A stretch of 64,000 nt of DNA from positions 186,001-250,000 of the forward strand of contig CAWINZ010000003.1 in assembly GCA_963837695.1 (NCBI GenBank). Direction: 5' to 3'. Origin of the DNA: VRUE01 sp963837695. GTDB lineage: Bacteria; Actinomycetota; Thermoleophilia; Solirubrobacterales; 70-9. How positions within the stretch are numbered: position 1 is the first letter of the stretch; the number at the start of each line of letters is the position of its first letter. The notes under the pieces are model-generated. The model saw nothing but the letters and a program-made list of their open reading frames with translations, was not told the origin of the DNA and ran no database searches. The position numbers were made by a program, and so were the translations under genes. Positions 32,314 through 40,599 of this stretch are shown here, piece by piece.

Positions 32314-32831
32314 ATATTCGAGACAAAGATTCTGCGCACTGCCTCCAGCGGGACCATTAGCGTCAGTGGTTCGGCGCTCGCAGATCTGAATCCGAAGCGT
32401 GCGTAGAAAGCAGCAGCCTCCGCGTCGAATGCGTGGACGAGGACAGCACGCATGGCGACCGAACGGGAGGCTCGCTCGGTTCGTTGGAGAGCGTCGAGAA
32501 GGAGGCTTCGGCCCAAGCCGCCACCCTGCTCGGCACGATCGACGGCGATGCGCGCGATCAGGCAGACGGGGATCGGGAAGTGCTTGGACGTTCCGTGCTG
32601 CACCTCACCGGTTGCCTCGCCCTGCTCAACCTGGGAGGCGACCAGCGTGTAGTAGCCGACAACGTCGGTCTCTTCCTGTCGGCAGACCACGAAGGTGCGG
32701 CCGGTGTCTCGGCGCTGACTTTGTCCGGCATAGGCGCACAGCCAGCGGTTGAACTGCTCTCGGCCGCACTCGAAGTGATCGACTCGGTGACGAGATCCGA
32801 GCGGCTCGACCGCTCCGAACCGACCGCTCAA
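32310..32831 (-). CDS. GNAT acetyltransferase, TacT-like toxin
   Basis: 173 residues of the GNAT fold with the acetyl-CoA loop QGGGLGRSLL after RIAVDR, and C-terminal FYARFGFR. N-terminal FECGREQFNRWLCAYAGQSQ is typical of TacT/AtaT2 toxins, which acetylate aminoacyl-tRNA. The paired DUF1778 gene is immediately upstream with a 4-bp overlap, supporting a type II toxin-antitoxin role. Confidence 0.85.
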   Translation of the reverse strand: MSGRFGAVEPLGSRHRVDHFECGREQFNRWLCAYAGQSQRRDTGRTFVVCRQEETDVVGYYTLVASQVEQGEATGEVQHGTSKHFPIPVCLIARIAVDRAEQGGGLGRSLLLDALQRTERASRSVAMRAVLVHAFDAEAAAFYARFGFRSASAEPLTLMVPLEAVRRIFVSNI

Positions 32832-33109
32832 CTGCCGAGGACGCTAGGCCTATCGGTCAAGCGACCGAGGCCGGCCTCAAAGGAAGACGGATCGTCCAGA
32901 GCGGCCAGGAAGCGGCTAGCCTCCTCTGCATTGAGCACGATGCTCGTTCGCTCGGCCAGCACCTGCTCCGCCTCGCGGCGCGCGGCCTGACGGACAAACT
33001 CGCTGAGCGTCTGACCGCGTGCGGCAGCAGCGGCCTGCTCCAGGTCGCGCTCCTCGTCGGTCATCCGGATCTCGATCCGGCGGGTCTTAGCGCTGGTTGT
33101 CGGCTCCAT
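32828..33109 (-). CDS. DUF1778 antitoxin (TacA-like)
   Basis: 93 residues: ribbon-helix-helix N-terminus (RRIEIRMTDEERDLEQAAAA), helix GQTLSEFVRQAARREAEQVL, and a C-terminal toxin-binding tail (ILNAEEASRFLAALDDP-like). It would neutralise the GNAT toxin and repress the operon. ATG at 33109 is chosen because upstream codons run into the promoter and operator palindrome. Confidence 0.85.
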   Translation of the reverse strand: MEPTTSAKTRRIEIRMTDEERDLEQAAAAARGQTLSEFVRQAARREAEQVLAERTSIVLNAEEASRFLAALDDPSSFEAGLGRLTDRPSVLGS

Positions 33110-33123
33110 CCGAGAGGAGCGTA

Positions 33124-33136
33124 CGGATCTTATCCG
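33124..33136. promoter_or_regulatory. Likely operator of the DUF1778/GNAT module
   Basis: CGGAT-CTT-ATCCG, a perfect 5-bp inverted repeat, 15 bp before the antitoxin start. The centre TAAGAT on the coding strand could be part of the promoter. Confidence 0.4.
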
Positions 33137-33205
33137 GACAATGCAAGCTCGGTCGGTCAAATCTCGCAGGCAAGGGGCAGAACAATTCATACAGCGTCAA
33201 CAAGC

Positions 33206-33291
33206 TTCGCTTCACCCTCGTGGTGGAGGGCAACGAGAAGCCGTTTTTTGTGGGCGACAGCGTCACCCGCGTGATGGCTCCCACCGCGTAA
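33206..33291 (+). pseudogene. Orphan 3' fragment of maoC
   Basis: Encodes RFTLVVEGNEKPFFVGDSVT and ends RVMAPTA. Compared with the end of the intact maoC at 31658-31741 it differs by only a few residues. There is no start and no hot-dog core. It lies on the far side of the membrane-protein/GNAT/DUF1778 segment, as if that segment had split a gene or replaced most of a tandem paralogue. Confidence 0.8.
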
Positions 33292-33429
33292 ACGGGGACG
33301 CGACAGAGATCGGTCCGCGACGGAGCGCTGCTCGATCATGCACTGTGCTCGCCCGGCAAGTACATAGCGTCGCGCTCGATGGGTACGCGTGAGGGCGCCG
33401 GTCGACCGGCCACCCCGGCGCCGCGAGTT

Positions 33430-33858
33430 TCAGCTCCCGAGGGCCAGGTCGACGACGGCTTGCTGCGCACCCGGGAGCGTCCGTGCTGCTGCTGGGCCCA
33501 TGATCCGGCGCCACAGTGGGGCAAGGGCGCCCTCGATGTAGATCGTGTTGGTGAGGCGGCAACTGCCGCTCTCGGTTGGCTCGATCAGGTGACGGTGGCC
33601 CATCCGGGCTCCCGGCATGCGCGACTCGTCGGTGAAGAGACGGCCCTCCTCGAACTCGACGACGCGGAAGCGCAGGCGCAGGCCGGTGCCAAATACGATC
33701 CTCGCCTTGGCGCCCAGGGCCAAAGGCCCGTCGAGGCGGGCGCGCTTGATCTCGGCATTCCACTTCGGCCAGGCCTCGGCCTCAGCGTAGGCCCTCTCCC
33801 AAACGGCGCCCGGCGAAACATCGGCCTCCAGCGTGCTTGTCGTCTCCCATCGACTCAT
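33430..33858 (-). CDS. SRPBCC-family (polyketide cyclase-like) protein
   Basis: 142 residues with the START/Bet v1-like pattern: an N-terminal strand-helix (VSPGAVWERAYAEAEAWPKW) and a hydrophobic-cavity sheet ending in a long C-terminal helix. Such proteins bind or cyclise hydrophobic ligands; the ligand is unknown. It follows the TetR gene with a 4-bp overlap and is probably its target. Confidence 0.78.
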   Translation of the reverse strand: MSRWETTSTLEADVSPGAVWERAYAEAEAWPKWNAEIKRARLDGPLALGAKARIVFGTGLRLRFRVVEFEEGRLFTDESRMPGARMGHRHLIEPTESGSCRLTNTIYIEGALAPLWRRIMGPAAARTLPGAQQAVVDLALGS

Positions 33859-34436
33859 CGGTAGAGCCCCTCCTCGAGCAGTTGCACGTTTGCGGCGACC
33901 CAGCGATCCAAGATCGCCTCGTCCAGAAGAGATCCGCCGAGCGCCTCACGCAGCAGGGGCATGAAGCTGAGCGGAGCCCAGATCAGGAGGAAGTGTTGAA
34001 GGGTCGCCCAGAGCCGGTCGGCGTCCTCGCGCAGGGCGCCCTTCTCGGCGAGCGCGTCGATCTCGGCGCGACCTCCCTCGATCATCAGGCGAAAGAGGCG
34101 GGCGCTGCCGGGAGTCCCTTCGACAAGCGCCCGGCCGAGGTATGCGCAAACCTCGGGGCGCTCCCGCATCACTCGACCGGTCTGCTCGGCGCGCCGGTGC
34201 AGCGGGTCGGAGCCTTCGATCTCCTCCGATTCATAGGCCGCGCCGAACTCGCGCAGAGCGGCCTCATCGACCGCCGCGACCAAACCCCCCTTGCCACCGA
34301 AGTGGTGGACGACGAGAGCCGGCGACACTCCCGCGGCCTTTGCGATCCTTCGCAGGGATGTCGCCTCGATCCCGCCTTCGCCGAAGAGGCGAAGCGCGGT
34401 TTGGACGATCGGGTCACTGGCGCCGGCTGAACGCAC
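33855..34436 (-). CDS. TetR-family transcriptional regulator
   Basis: 193 residues. Helix-turn-helix region: IVQTALRLFGEGGIEATSLR then RIAKAAGVSPALVVHHFGGK (about 10-48); variable helical ligand domain after. It likely represses its own operon with the SRPBCC gene. The GTG start lies inside a palindrome (34428-34441), so the transcript may be leaderless or the true start lies further in. Confidence 0.85.
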   Translation of the reverse strand: MRSAGASDPIVQTALRLFGEGGIEATSLRRIAKAAGVSPALVVHHFGGKGGLVAAVDEAALREFGAAYESEEIEGSDPLHRRAEQTGRVMRERPEVCAYLGRALVEGTPGSARLFRLMIEGGRAEIDALAEKGALREDADRLWATLQHFLLIWAPLSFMPLLREALGGSLLDEAILDRWVAANVQLLEEGLYR

Positions 34437-34441
34437 GTTCA
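34428..34441. promoter_or_regulatory. Palindrome at the TetR start, likely operator
   Basis: TGAAC-GCAC-GTTCA overlaps the GTG start codon. A related half-site arrangement (CTGTACAG, then TGTTCAGC) follows at 34448-34462. TetR proteins usually bind such inverted repeats at their own promoter. Confidence 0.45.
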
Positions 34442-34513
34442 GCTCAAACTGTACAGATGTTCAGCGATATCCAGGGGGATCGCTAAGTTCGACGAGGCAT
34501 GAGACGTCCTGTG

Positions 34514-35722
34514 TCAACCCCCCGCCGCTTGAAGGCGGCTGAAGTTCCGATGTCGCGTGTCGTCATATGGCACCCGGTCCTGCCAGCAGCGCCAGAGAAC
34601 TCGGATCCAGGCGCGCCCCAGAGTGCGGATCGCATGCGGGTGATCCTGGCCTCTGGCTCGGGCTCGCCGATAGACCTCCTTCGCCCAGGGATGCCAGTGA
34701 CGGGTGGAGTCCGCGAGGGTCGCGACAGCGACCCGCAGTCGCTTGTCGCAGGCGCGCCTGAAGGTGGCGATGCGCAGCTTTCCGGACTCCAGGGCGACCG
34801 GGCTCATGCCGGCGTCGGCGGCCATGGCGGCCTCGGTCGGGTAACGCCCTCGGCAGTCGCCGAGCTCGGCGATCAGGGTCGCCGGGCAGATCGTCGTCTT
34901 GGGGTCGCGAAACAGCGGCGCGAAGATCGCCGCGTCGGGATGGGCGGCGAGGCGATCGCGAATCTGGGTGTCAAGCGCTGCGATCTCGGAGACGATCGGC
35001 TCGAGGGAACTGACCAGGCCGAGAACGACCGCCCGGCGGGCCTCGCACTCGACCTTCCCCGCGGTCCCCTTGGGCGCCGCGTTCAGCCGCTCCACCAGCT
35101 CGGCGGGATCGGTTCTGCCGCTATAGGAGTTGCGAGTCAGAAATGCCGCCATGCGCCCGGCGCCGAGCCCTCTGGTGTCCGCCGGGCTCGGATAGCGCTT
35201 GAGGAAGGCCAGCGAGATCGGGCTATCGAGGGCGGCGAACAGAAGGGCGCCCGGCCAAAAGGCCTGCAGCTGGGCACGCAGCTGGTTGGCCAGCTCGACC
35301 CTCACCCCGACCAGGTCCTCGCGGGCCCGGGTCAGCGTCTTCAGCGCCTTGGTCTTCTCGGTGTCCGGGACAAGCACCCGGAAGCGATGGGCATCGGTGC
35401 GGGCCAGCTCGGCCAGGACGTAGGCGTCGAAGCGATCGGACTTGCCGTGGGCGACCGCGAAGCGGGCGCGGGCGGCCTTGACCTGGTTGGGGTGGATCGC
35501 CATCACCTCCAGGCCGGCGGCGAGCAGGCGCTCGACCAGGATGCCGTCGGGCCGCTCGATCGCCACCCGGTCGACCCCGAGCTTGGTGAGGCGCCGAGCC
35601 AGCCCGGCGATCCCGCGCTCGTCGTGGGCCACAGAGAAGCGCTCGAGCACTTCTCCCTCTTCGCTGATGCAGACCTCGTGGGCCTCGCTTGCCCAGTCGA
35701 TCCCCGCGGTCATTCCTGCCAT
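34514..35722 (-). CDS. IS110-family transposase (DEDD recombinase)
   Basis: 402 residues. N-terminal RuvC-like DEDD domain with GIDWASEAHEV (Asp), VAIERPDG (Glu) and KSDRFDAYVLAEL (Asp pair); C-terminal Transposase_20 domain with AGMSPVALESGKLR containing the putative catalytic Ser of the SG motif. Full length with no stop or frameshift, so it is probably active. ATG at 35722 is followed by MAGMTAG, with a second ATG 9 bp in. RBS GAGGAAGC is directly upstream. Confidence 0.93.
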   Translation of the reverse strand: MAGMTAGIDWASEAHEVCISEEGEVLERFSVAHDERGIAGLARRLTKLGVDRVAIERPDGILVERLLAAGLEVMAIHPNQVKAARARFAVAHGKSDRFDAYVLAELARTDAHRFRVLVPDTEKTKALKTLTRAREDLVGVRVELANQLRAQLQAFWPGALLFAALDSPISLAFLKRYPSPADTRGLGAGRMAAFLTRNSYSGRTDPAELVERLNAAPKGTAGKVECEARRAVVLGLVSSLEPIVSEIAALDTQIRDRLAAHPDAAIFAPLFRDPKTTICPATLIAELGDCRGRYPTEAAMAADAGMSPVALESGKLRIATFRRACDKRLRVAVATLADSTRHWHPWAKEVYRRARARGQDHPHAIRTLGRAWIRVLWRCWQDRVPYDDTRHRNFSRLQAAGG

Positions 35723-35990
35723 GCTTCCTCCTCGGTCGACTCATCTCGGCTGAGAACCGGCCACGAGGAGCCGTTGCGCGTGCTCATAGGGTGGCGCTCT
35801 CGGGCACCACGTCCTGTTGGCGCTTCTGGCGCCTCGCACCGCCGGGAGGCGCTGGTCTCATGCGGGCCGTCTAAGCGGCAAGCGAGCGTGGCGCTCTCCC
35901 GGCGGGGGTCGGCTTCTCTCTTCGTTCCCCGGGGATCTTCGACGGCCTCGCTTCGCTTGGCCTCTCAATCTCAAGAGAACAAGGGGAAGG
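35723..35990 (-). ncRNA. Candidate IS110 bridge RNA region
   Basis: 268 bp without a supported gene upstream of the transposase. It contains several GC-rich inverted segments (for example GGCGCTTCTGGCGCC near 35818-35833 and GCTCTCCCGGCGGG near 35890). IS110 elements of this type transcribe a structured guide RNA from this end with target- and donor-binding loops. I cannot fold it here; the assignment is by position. Confidence 0.35.
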
Positions 35991-35997
35991 TTCTCCT

Positions 35998-36366
35998 ATG
36001 AGCATCCTCGGCATCGATCACCTTCAGCTGGCCGCACCGCCGGGCTGCGAGGACGAGGCGCGGCGGTTCTTCGCCGGGGTGCTTGGTCTTGCGGAGGTCG
36101 AGAAGCCGCCGTCCCTGGTGGCCCGTGGAGGTGCGTGGTTCAGGGCCGGCGGGCAGCAGATCCACGTCGGCGTCGAGGAGCGGTTCGTCCCGGCCTCCAA
36201 GGCCCATCCGGCGCTACTCGTCGAGTCGGACCGGCTCGAGGACATGGCCGGTCGTCTCGCCAAGGCAGGAGCGCCCGTCGCTTGGGACGACGAGCTCGCT
36301 CCCCTGCAACGCTTCTACACGGCCGATCCGTGGGGGAACCGCATCGAGCTGATCGCCCGAGCCTGA
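35998..36366 (+). CDS. VOC/glyoxalase superfamily protein
   Basis: 122 residues with the beta-alpha-beta-beta-beta pattern of vicinal oxygen chelate proteins. Metal-ligand positions are GIDHLQLA (His), QIHVGVEE (His/Glu) and NRIELIARA (Glu at the C-terminus). Substrate unknown: isomerase, dioxygenase or resistance protein are all in the superfamily. ATG at 35998 follows AAGGGGAAGGTTCTCCT, directly after the IS110 element, so its original promoter may have been separated by the insertion. Confidence 0.82.
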   Translation: MSILGIDHLQLAAPPGCEDEARRFFAGVLGLAEVEKPPSLVARGGAWFRAGGQQIHVGVEERFVPASKAHPALLVESDRLEDMAGRLAKAGAPVAWDDELAPLQRFYTADPWGNRIELIARA

Positions 36367-36395
36367 TGCTTGGCCCGGTCGGCGTCCTGTAGTTC

Positions 36396-36419
36396 GGCGC
36401 CCGCCGGCTGACGGGCGCC
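36396..36419. terminator. Bidirectional hairpin between convergent genes
   Basis: GGCGCCCG at 36396-36403 pairs with CGGGCGCC at 36412-36419 across an 8-nt loop. It lies between the VOC gene (rightward) and the cupredoxin gene (leftward). Confidence 0.6.
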
Positions 36420-36430
36420 CCGCACGCCGG

Positions 36431-36880
36431 CTATTTGACCGTGAGCGTGCCTTCCATGCCGGCTTCGCGGTGGCCCGGCACGGTGCAGTAGTAGGTGTAG
36501 GTGCCCGGCTTGAGGTCGACCGTGGTCGAGGTTTCGCCTTGGCCGATCAGTTCGGTTTTGCCGACTTCCTTGCCGCTGGAGTCTTCGATCGCCACGTCGT
36601 GGGTGAGGCTCTGCGGGTTGTTGAAGTCGATCGTCACATTGCCGGCCTTGGCCGACGCTTCGGTGGTCGTGTAGGCGAGTTCGCCGCTCGGGTCGGCTTC
36701 GACTTCGACCGTCGAGCCACCGCCTTCTCCGCCGGATTCCTTGCCGCTTTCGGCGGCCGCGCCACCACCGGCTTCTTCGCCGCTGGAGGTAGAGGTCGTC
36801 GTGGTCGAGTTGCTGCTTCCGCAGGCTACGAGGGCGACAGATGCAAGTGCGAGGACGAGTAGGGCAGCAAGCTTCTTCAT
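36431..36880 (-). CDS. Small cupredoxin lipoprotein
   Basis: 149 residues. Lipoprotein signal with lipobox LVACG, a Ser/Thr/Glu/Gly-rich linker, and a cupredoxin domain with His in SLTHDVAI and Cys-His-Met in YYCTVPGHREAGMEG. It is a shorter paralogue of the protein at 5157-5657, lacking the insert between strands. Likely an extracytoplasmic copper/electron-transfer protein. ATG at 36880 follows an AGGAAAGGATCC leader. Confidence 0.85.
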   Translation of the reverse strand: MKKLAALLVLALASVALVACGSSNSTTTTSTSSGEEAGGGAAAESGKESGGEGGGSTVEVEADPSGELAYTTTEASAKAGNVTIDFNNPQSLTHDVAIEDSSGKEVGKTELIGQGETSTTVDLKPGTYTYYCTVPGHREAGMEGTLTVK

Positions 36881-36964
36881 CGGACCGGATCCTTTCCTGG
36901 GAGGAATGCTCAGGGAGACTCTAAACGGTTGTGGCTCGAATACGGCTGAGGGGCGCCAGCCGGT

Positions 36965-37774
36965 TCAGCGGCCCTTGAACTCGGGCTTCTCGCCGCTGAA
37001 GAAGGCGATCGCGCCTTCGCGCAGATCCTCGGTCGCCATGCTGTCGGCGATCCCGTGCCGCTCCAGCTGCAGGTGCTCGGTGAGACCGTTCTCGATGCTG
37101 ACGCCGACCAGGCGTTTCGACATCTTCACGTAGTACGGCGCCCTCTTCGCGAGCTTCGCGGCCTTTGCCCGGGCGGCGTCCATCAGCTCGTCGGCCGCCA
37201 CGACCTCTGAGACGAGGCCTCGCTCGAGCGCGTCGGCGGCATTCATGTTCGGGTCTTCGAGGAAGATCTCCAGCGCTTTGCTCGGCCCTACGACGCGGGG
37301 CAGGAAGTAGGTCATGCCGCCGTCCGGCGAAGCGCCGATGCGCCCGTAGGCGCAGGCGACGAAGGCATCGTCGGCGGCGATGCGGATGTCGCAGGCGAGC
37401 GCCAGCGAGAACCCCGCCCCGGCGGCGGCGCCGTTGACCGCCGCGATCACCGGGTAGGGGATCCGCCGCAGGTCTACGATCGCCGTGTGCAGCGCCTCGG
37501 CGCCCCGCCGCACCTGGGCGGGCAGGTCGATCGAGTCGTCTTCGACCCCGGCTTTGAAGCCGTTGATGTCGCCGCCGGAGCAGAAGGCCTTACCCGCGCC
37601 AGTGACGATCAGTGCCCGCAGCGGCGCCTGGTCGGCGAACCAGGCGAAGGCGGTCCCCAGCTCGAGGATCATCTCGGGGCTCATCGCGTTGAAGCTCTCG
37701 GCGCGATCGAGGGTGAGGGTGCCGATCTCGCCATCGACCTCGATCCGCAGCGTGCTCAGCTCGGGCGGGTTCAT
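36965..37774 (-). CDS. Enoyl-CoA hydratase/isomerase
   Basis: 269 residues of the crotonase fold. The oxyanion-hole motifs are FCSGGDINGFKAG (about 65) and NGAAAGAGFSLALACDIRIA (about 111). The usual catalytic Glu positions fall in YGRIGASPDGGMTYFLPRVV, where Asp/Ser replace one of the two Glu, so isomerase or hydratase activity is uncertain. It probably acts in fatty-acid degradation. ATG at 37774, divergent from uvrC with a 26-bp gap. Confidence 0.88.
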   Translation of the reverse strand: MNPPELSTLRIEVDGEIGTLTLDRAESFNAMSPEMILELGTAFAWFADQAPLRALIVTGAGKAFCSGGDINGFKAGVEDDSIDLPAQVRRGAEALHTAIVDLRRIPYPVIAAVNGAAAGAGFSLALACDIRIAADDAFVACAYGRIGASPDGGMTYFLPRVVGPSKALEIFLEDPNMNAADALERGLVSEVVAADELMDAARAKAAKLAKRAPYYVKMSKRLVGVSIENGLTEHLQLERHGIADSMATEDLREGAIAFFSGEKPEFKGR

Positions 37775-37800
37775 GCGGCCCGCAGCCTACCCTTTATCGC

Positions 37801-39642
37801 GTGATCGACAGGATCCGTGAACTCCCCGACTCTCCGGGTGTCTACCTCTTCTACGCCGGCGACGACGAGCTGCTCTACGTCGGCAAGGCACGCTCGATCC
37901 GCAAACGCGTCGCCTCGCACTTCTCCGGCGGCGAGCGCCGGCTCACCTCGCGGGTCGACCGCATCGACGTCCTCGTCACCGCCAACGAGGCCGAGGCGCT
38001 GCTCGCCGAGCAGAGCTTCATCAAGCGCCACCGGCCGCGCTTCAACATCCGCCTGCGCGACGACAAGTCCTATCCCTACGTCTGTGTCAGCCTCGACGAG
38101 GACTACCCGCGGGTCTACTTCACCCGTGAGAAGCACCGCTCCGGCCGCGCCTACTTCGGGCCGTTCTCCAGTGCCAAGCGGGTGCGGGAGACGCTCGACC
38201 TGCTCGGCAAGCTGTTCCAGTTCCGCACCTGCGAGGGGGCCGAGCCGGGCCGCCGCTCCGGCAGCCCCTGCCTCGATTACTACATCAAGCGCTGCGGGGC
38301 GCCCTGCGTCGGCTACGTCAGCCGGGAGGAGTACCGGCGCAACGTCGAGGCGATCGTCGACTTCCTCTCCGGCCGCTACCGGCAGGTAGAGGCCGACGAG
38401 CAGACGAAGATGGAGGCGGCGGCGGCGGCGCGTGAGTTCGAGCGGGCGGCGCTGCACCGCGACCGGCTGAAGGCGATCCAGTCGCTGTTCGAGCGCCAGC
38501 GCGTCGCCGGCGGCTCGGTCGGCACCGCCGACATGATCGGGGTGGCGGCTGAGGGGGCGGACGCCAACGCCCAGGTCTTCCAGGTGCGCGACGGCATCCT
38601 CGCCGAGCGGCAGAGCTTCTACCTCGACAACCAGGCCGAACGCGACCTCGCCGAGGTCGCCGAGGAGTTCATCGGCCAGTACTACTCGGCCTCACCGGCG
38701 ATGCCGCGGACGATCGTCGTCGGTCCCTACCTGCGCGAGCGCGCCGAGCTGCTGGCGGCGGCGCTGGGGGAGCGGCGCGGCTCGCCGGTCGAGGTACGGG
38801 TCGCCGAGCGTGGCGACAAGCGCCGCCTGCGCGAGCTGGCCGAGCGCAACGCCCGCCTCGCCCTCGACCAGGACCGCCTGCGGCGCGAGCACCGGCGCCA
38901 GCGCCGCGTCGACTCGCTCGCCGATTTGCGCGAGGCGCTGCAGATGGAGGAGCTGCCAATCCGTATCGAGGGCTTCGACATCTCCAACCTCGGCGGCGAG
39001 CACACGGTCGCCTCGATGGTCGTCTTCGCGGGTGGCGCGACGAAGAAGTCGGACTACCGCCGCTTCCGCGTGCGCGGCGAGCGCGCGAACGGGTCCGATG
39101 ACTTCGCTTCCATGGAGGAGGTGCTGAGCCGTCGCGTCAACCGCTATGAGGAGCAGATCGACCTCTCGCCACACGACGGCAAACGCGACGAGAGCTTCGC
39201 CGCGCTGCCCTCGCTGGTCATGATCGACGGCGGCAAGGGACAGCTGAGCGCCGCGATGCGCGTCCTCGGCCCGTTCGTCGAGCGCGGCACGACGGTGGTT
39301 TCCCTCGCCAAGCGCGAGGAGGAGGTCTTCGTCCCCGGCCGCCCGGAGCCGATCGAGCTGGCCGCCGACTCGGAGGCCTCGAAGCTGCTGCAGCGGGTGC
39401 GTGACGAGGCGCATCGCTTCGCGATCGAGCATCACCGCGGGCGGCGCGACCGGGCGATGACGGGCTCGGTGCTCGACGACCTCAAGGGCGTCGGCCCGGC
39501 CCGCAAGCGGGCCTTCCTCAAACACTTCGGCACGCCGGAGCGGTTCCTCAGCGCGAGTCGCGAGGAGCTCGAGGCGGTCCCCGGCGTGCCCGGCAAGCTG
39601 GCCCGCGAGATCCACGAGCAACTGCACAGGACGGGCAGCTAG
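37801..39642 (+). CDS. uvrC: Excinuclease ABC subunit C
   Basis: 613 residues. It makes both incisions in nucleotide excision repair with UvrA and UvrB. Domains: GIY-YIG nuclease (PGVYLFYAGDDELLYVGKAR, about 12-31), UvrB-binding UVR motif (about 195-230), RNase H-like nuclease (IEGFDISNLGGEHTVASMVV, about 386-405), and C-terminal tandem helix-hairpin-helix (GVGPARKRAFLKHFGTPERF). GTG start at 37801. rapZ begins 2 bp after its stop. Confidence 0.95.
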   Translation: MIDRIRELPDSPGVYLFYAGDDELLYVGKARSIRKRVASHFSGGERRLTSRVDRIDVLVTANEAEALLAEQSFIKRHRPRFNIRLRDDKSYPYVCVSLDEDYPRVYFTREKHRSGRAYFGPFSSAKRVRETLDLLGKLFQFRTCEGAEPGRRSGSPCLDYYIKRCGAPCVGYVSREEYRRNVEAIVDFLSGRYRQVEADEQTKMEAAAAAREFERAALHRDRLKAIQSLFERQRVAGGSVGTADMIGVAAEGADANAQVFQVRDGILAERQSFYLDNQAERDLAEVAEEFIGQYYSASPAMPRTIVVGPYLRERAELLAAALGERRGSPVEVRVAERGDKRRLRELAERNARLALDQDRLRREHRRQRRVDSLADLREALQMEELPIRIEGFDISNLGGEHTVASMVVFAGGATKKSDYRRFRVRGERANGSDDFASMEEVLSRRVNRYEEQIDLSPHDGKRDESFAALPSLVMIDGGKGQLSAAMRVLGPFVERGTTVVSLAKREEEVFVPGRPEPIELAADSEASKLLQRVRDEAHRFAIEHHRGRRDRAMTGSVLDDLKGVGPARKRAFLKHFGTPERFLSASREELEAVPGVPGKLAREIHEQLHRTGS

Positions 39643-39644
39643 CC

Positions 39645-40511
39645 GTGGACGACAAAGTCGAGCTGATCCTGATCACCGGTCACTCTGGCGCGGGCAAGTC
39701 GGAAGCGATCGCGGCCTTTGAGGACGGCGGCTACTTTTGCGTCGACAACCTGCCGCCGCGGATGATCGGCAGCCTCGGCGAGCTCTTCCGCCATGAGGGC
39801 AGCGGCGTGGAGAAGGCCGCCGTCGTCTCCGATGTGCGCGGTGGCGAGTACTTCGAGGAGCTGATCCAGGTGCTCGACGAGCTCGGCACCGACGGTCTGA
39901 AGCCGAAGCTGCTCTTCCTCGAGGCAGACGAGGAGGTGCTGCTCGACCGCTACAAGGAGACGCGCCGCCGTCACCCGCTCGCCCCGGAGGGCCGGATCGT
40001 CGATGGGATCCGGGCCGAGCGCGAGCTGCTCTCTCCGCTGCGCGCCCGCGCCGACATGGTGATGGACACCAGCGGCCTGACCGGCGGGCAGCTGCGGCGG
40101 CGTATCGCCGAGGAGATGCTCGGCGGCCAGGACGGCGGCAAGCTGGCGCTGACCCTGCTCACCTTCGGTTTCAAGAACGGACCGCCGCGCGACGCCGACC
40201 TGACCCTCGACGTGCGCTTCCTGCCCAACCCGCACTACATCGACGAGCTGCGACCGCAGACCGGCCTCGACGAGCCGGTGCGCGCCTACGTCGAGTCGGG
40301 CACGCAGGCGGGCGAGTTCTACGGCCGGCTGCTGCCGCTGCTCGAGTTCCTCGTCCCGGCCTACGTCGCCGAGGGCAAGAGCCACCTGACGATCGCCGTC
40401 GGCTGCACCGGGGGCCGCCACCGCTCGGTCACCGTCGCCGACCGCATCCGCCGGGCGTTGGAGGGCCGCGACGGCGTAGTAGTCCGAGTCAAGCACCGCG
40501 ACCTCGACTGA
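39645..40511 (+). CDS. rapZ: RapZ-like nucleotide-binding protein (YvcJ family)
   Basis: 288 residues. P-loop LITGHSGAGKSEAI (about 7-20), central VVSDVRGGEYF motif, and the C-terminal domain with CTGGRHRSV that binds UDP-GlcNAc-like ligands in RapZ. In actinobacteria this gene normally sits in uvrC-rapZ-yvcK-whiA. Here uvrC is directly upstream but yvcK and whiA are not downstream. GTG start. Confidence 0.93.
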   Translation: MDDKVELILITGHSGAGKSEAIAAFEDGGYFCVDNLPPRMIGSLGELFRHEGSGVEKAAVVSDVRGGEYFEELIQVLDELGTDGLKPKLLFLEADEEVLLDRYKETRRRHPLAPEGRIVDGIRAERELLSPLRARADMVMDTSGLTGGQLRRRIAEEMLGGQDGGKLALTLLTFGFKNGPPRDADLTLDVRFLPNPHYIDELRPQTGLDEPVRAYVESGTQAGEFYGRLLPLLEFLVPAYVAEGKSHLTIAVGCTGGRHRSVTVADRIRRALEGRDGVVVRVKHRDLD

Positions 40512-40517
40512 TAGCCG

Positions 40518-40599
40518 TCGAACAACCGGCCTGAGATAGGGCCCTCTCCGCCGGTCGGGGAGGGTCTTTTCTCTTTCTCTATAGAGGGAGGTTGTTCGA
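40518..40599. repeat. Inverted repeat and terminator-like hairpin at the 5' edge of the second IS110-like element
   Basis: TCGAACAACC (40518-40527) and GGTTGTTCGA (40590-40599) are perfect inverted repeats enclosing a CCCTCTCC/GGGGAGGG hairpin followed by TCTTTTCTCTTTCT. The inner hairpin with T-tract would end rapZ transcription; the outer repeat reaches the transposase ATG. This could be the element end or part of its guide RNA. Confidence 0.5.

Larger units (their letters stand above)
34501..35990 (-). mobile_element. IS110-family insertion sequence, apparently intact
   Basis: One transposase gene (34514-35722) plus about 270 bp of upstream non-coding DNA up to the next gene at 35998. IS110 elements lack classical terminal inverted repeats, so the ends are approximate. 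The long non-coding 5' region matches the IS110 group layout, in which that end encodes a bridge RNA. Confidence 0.6.
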
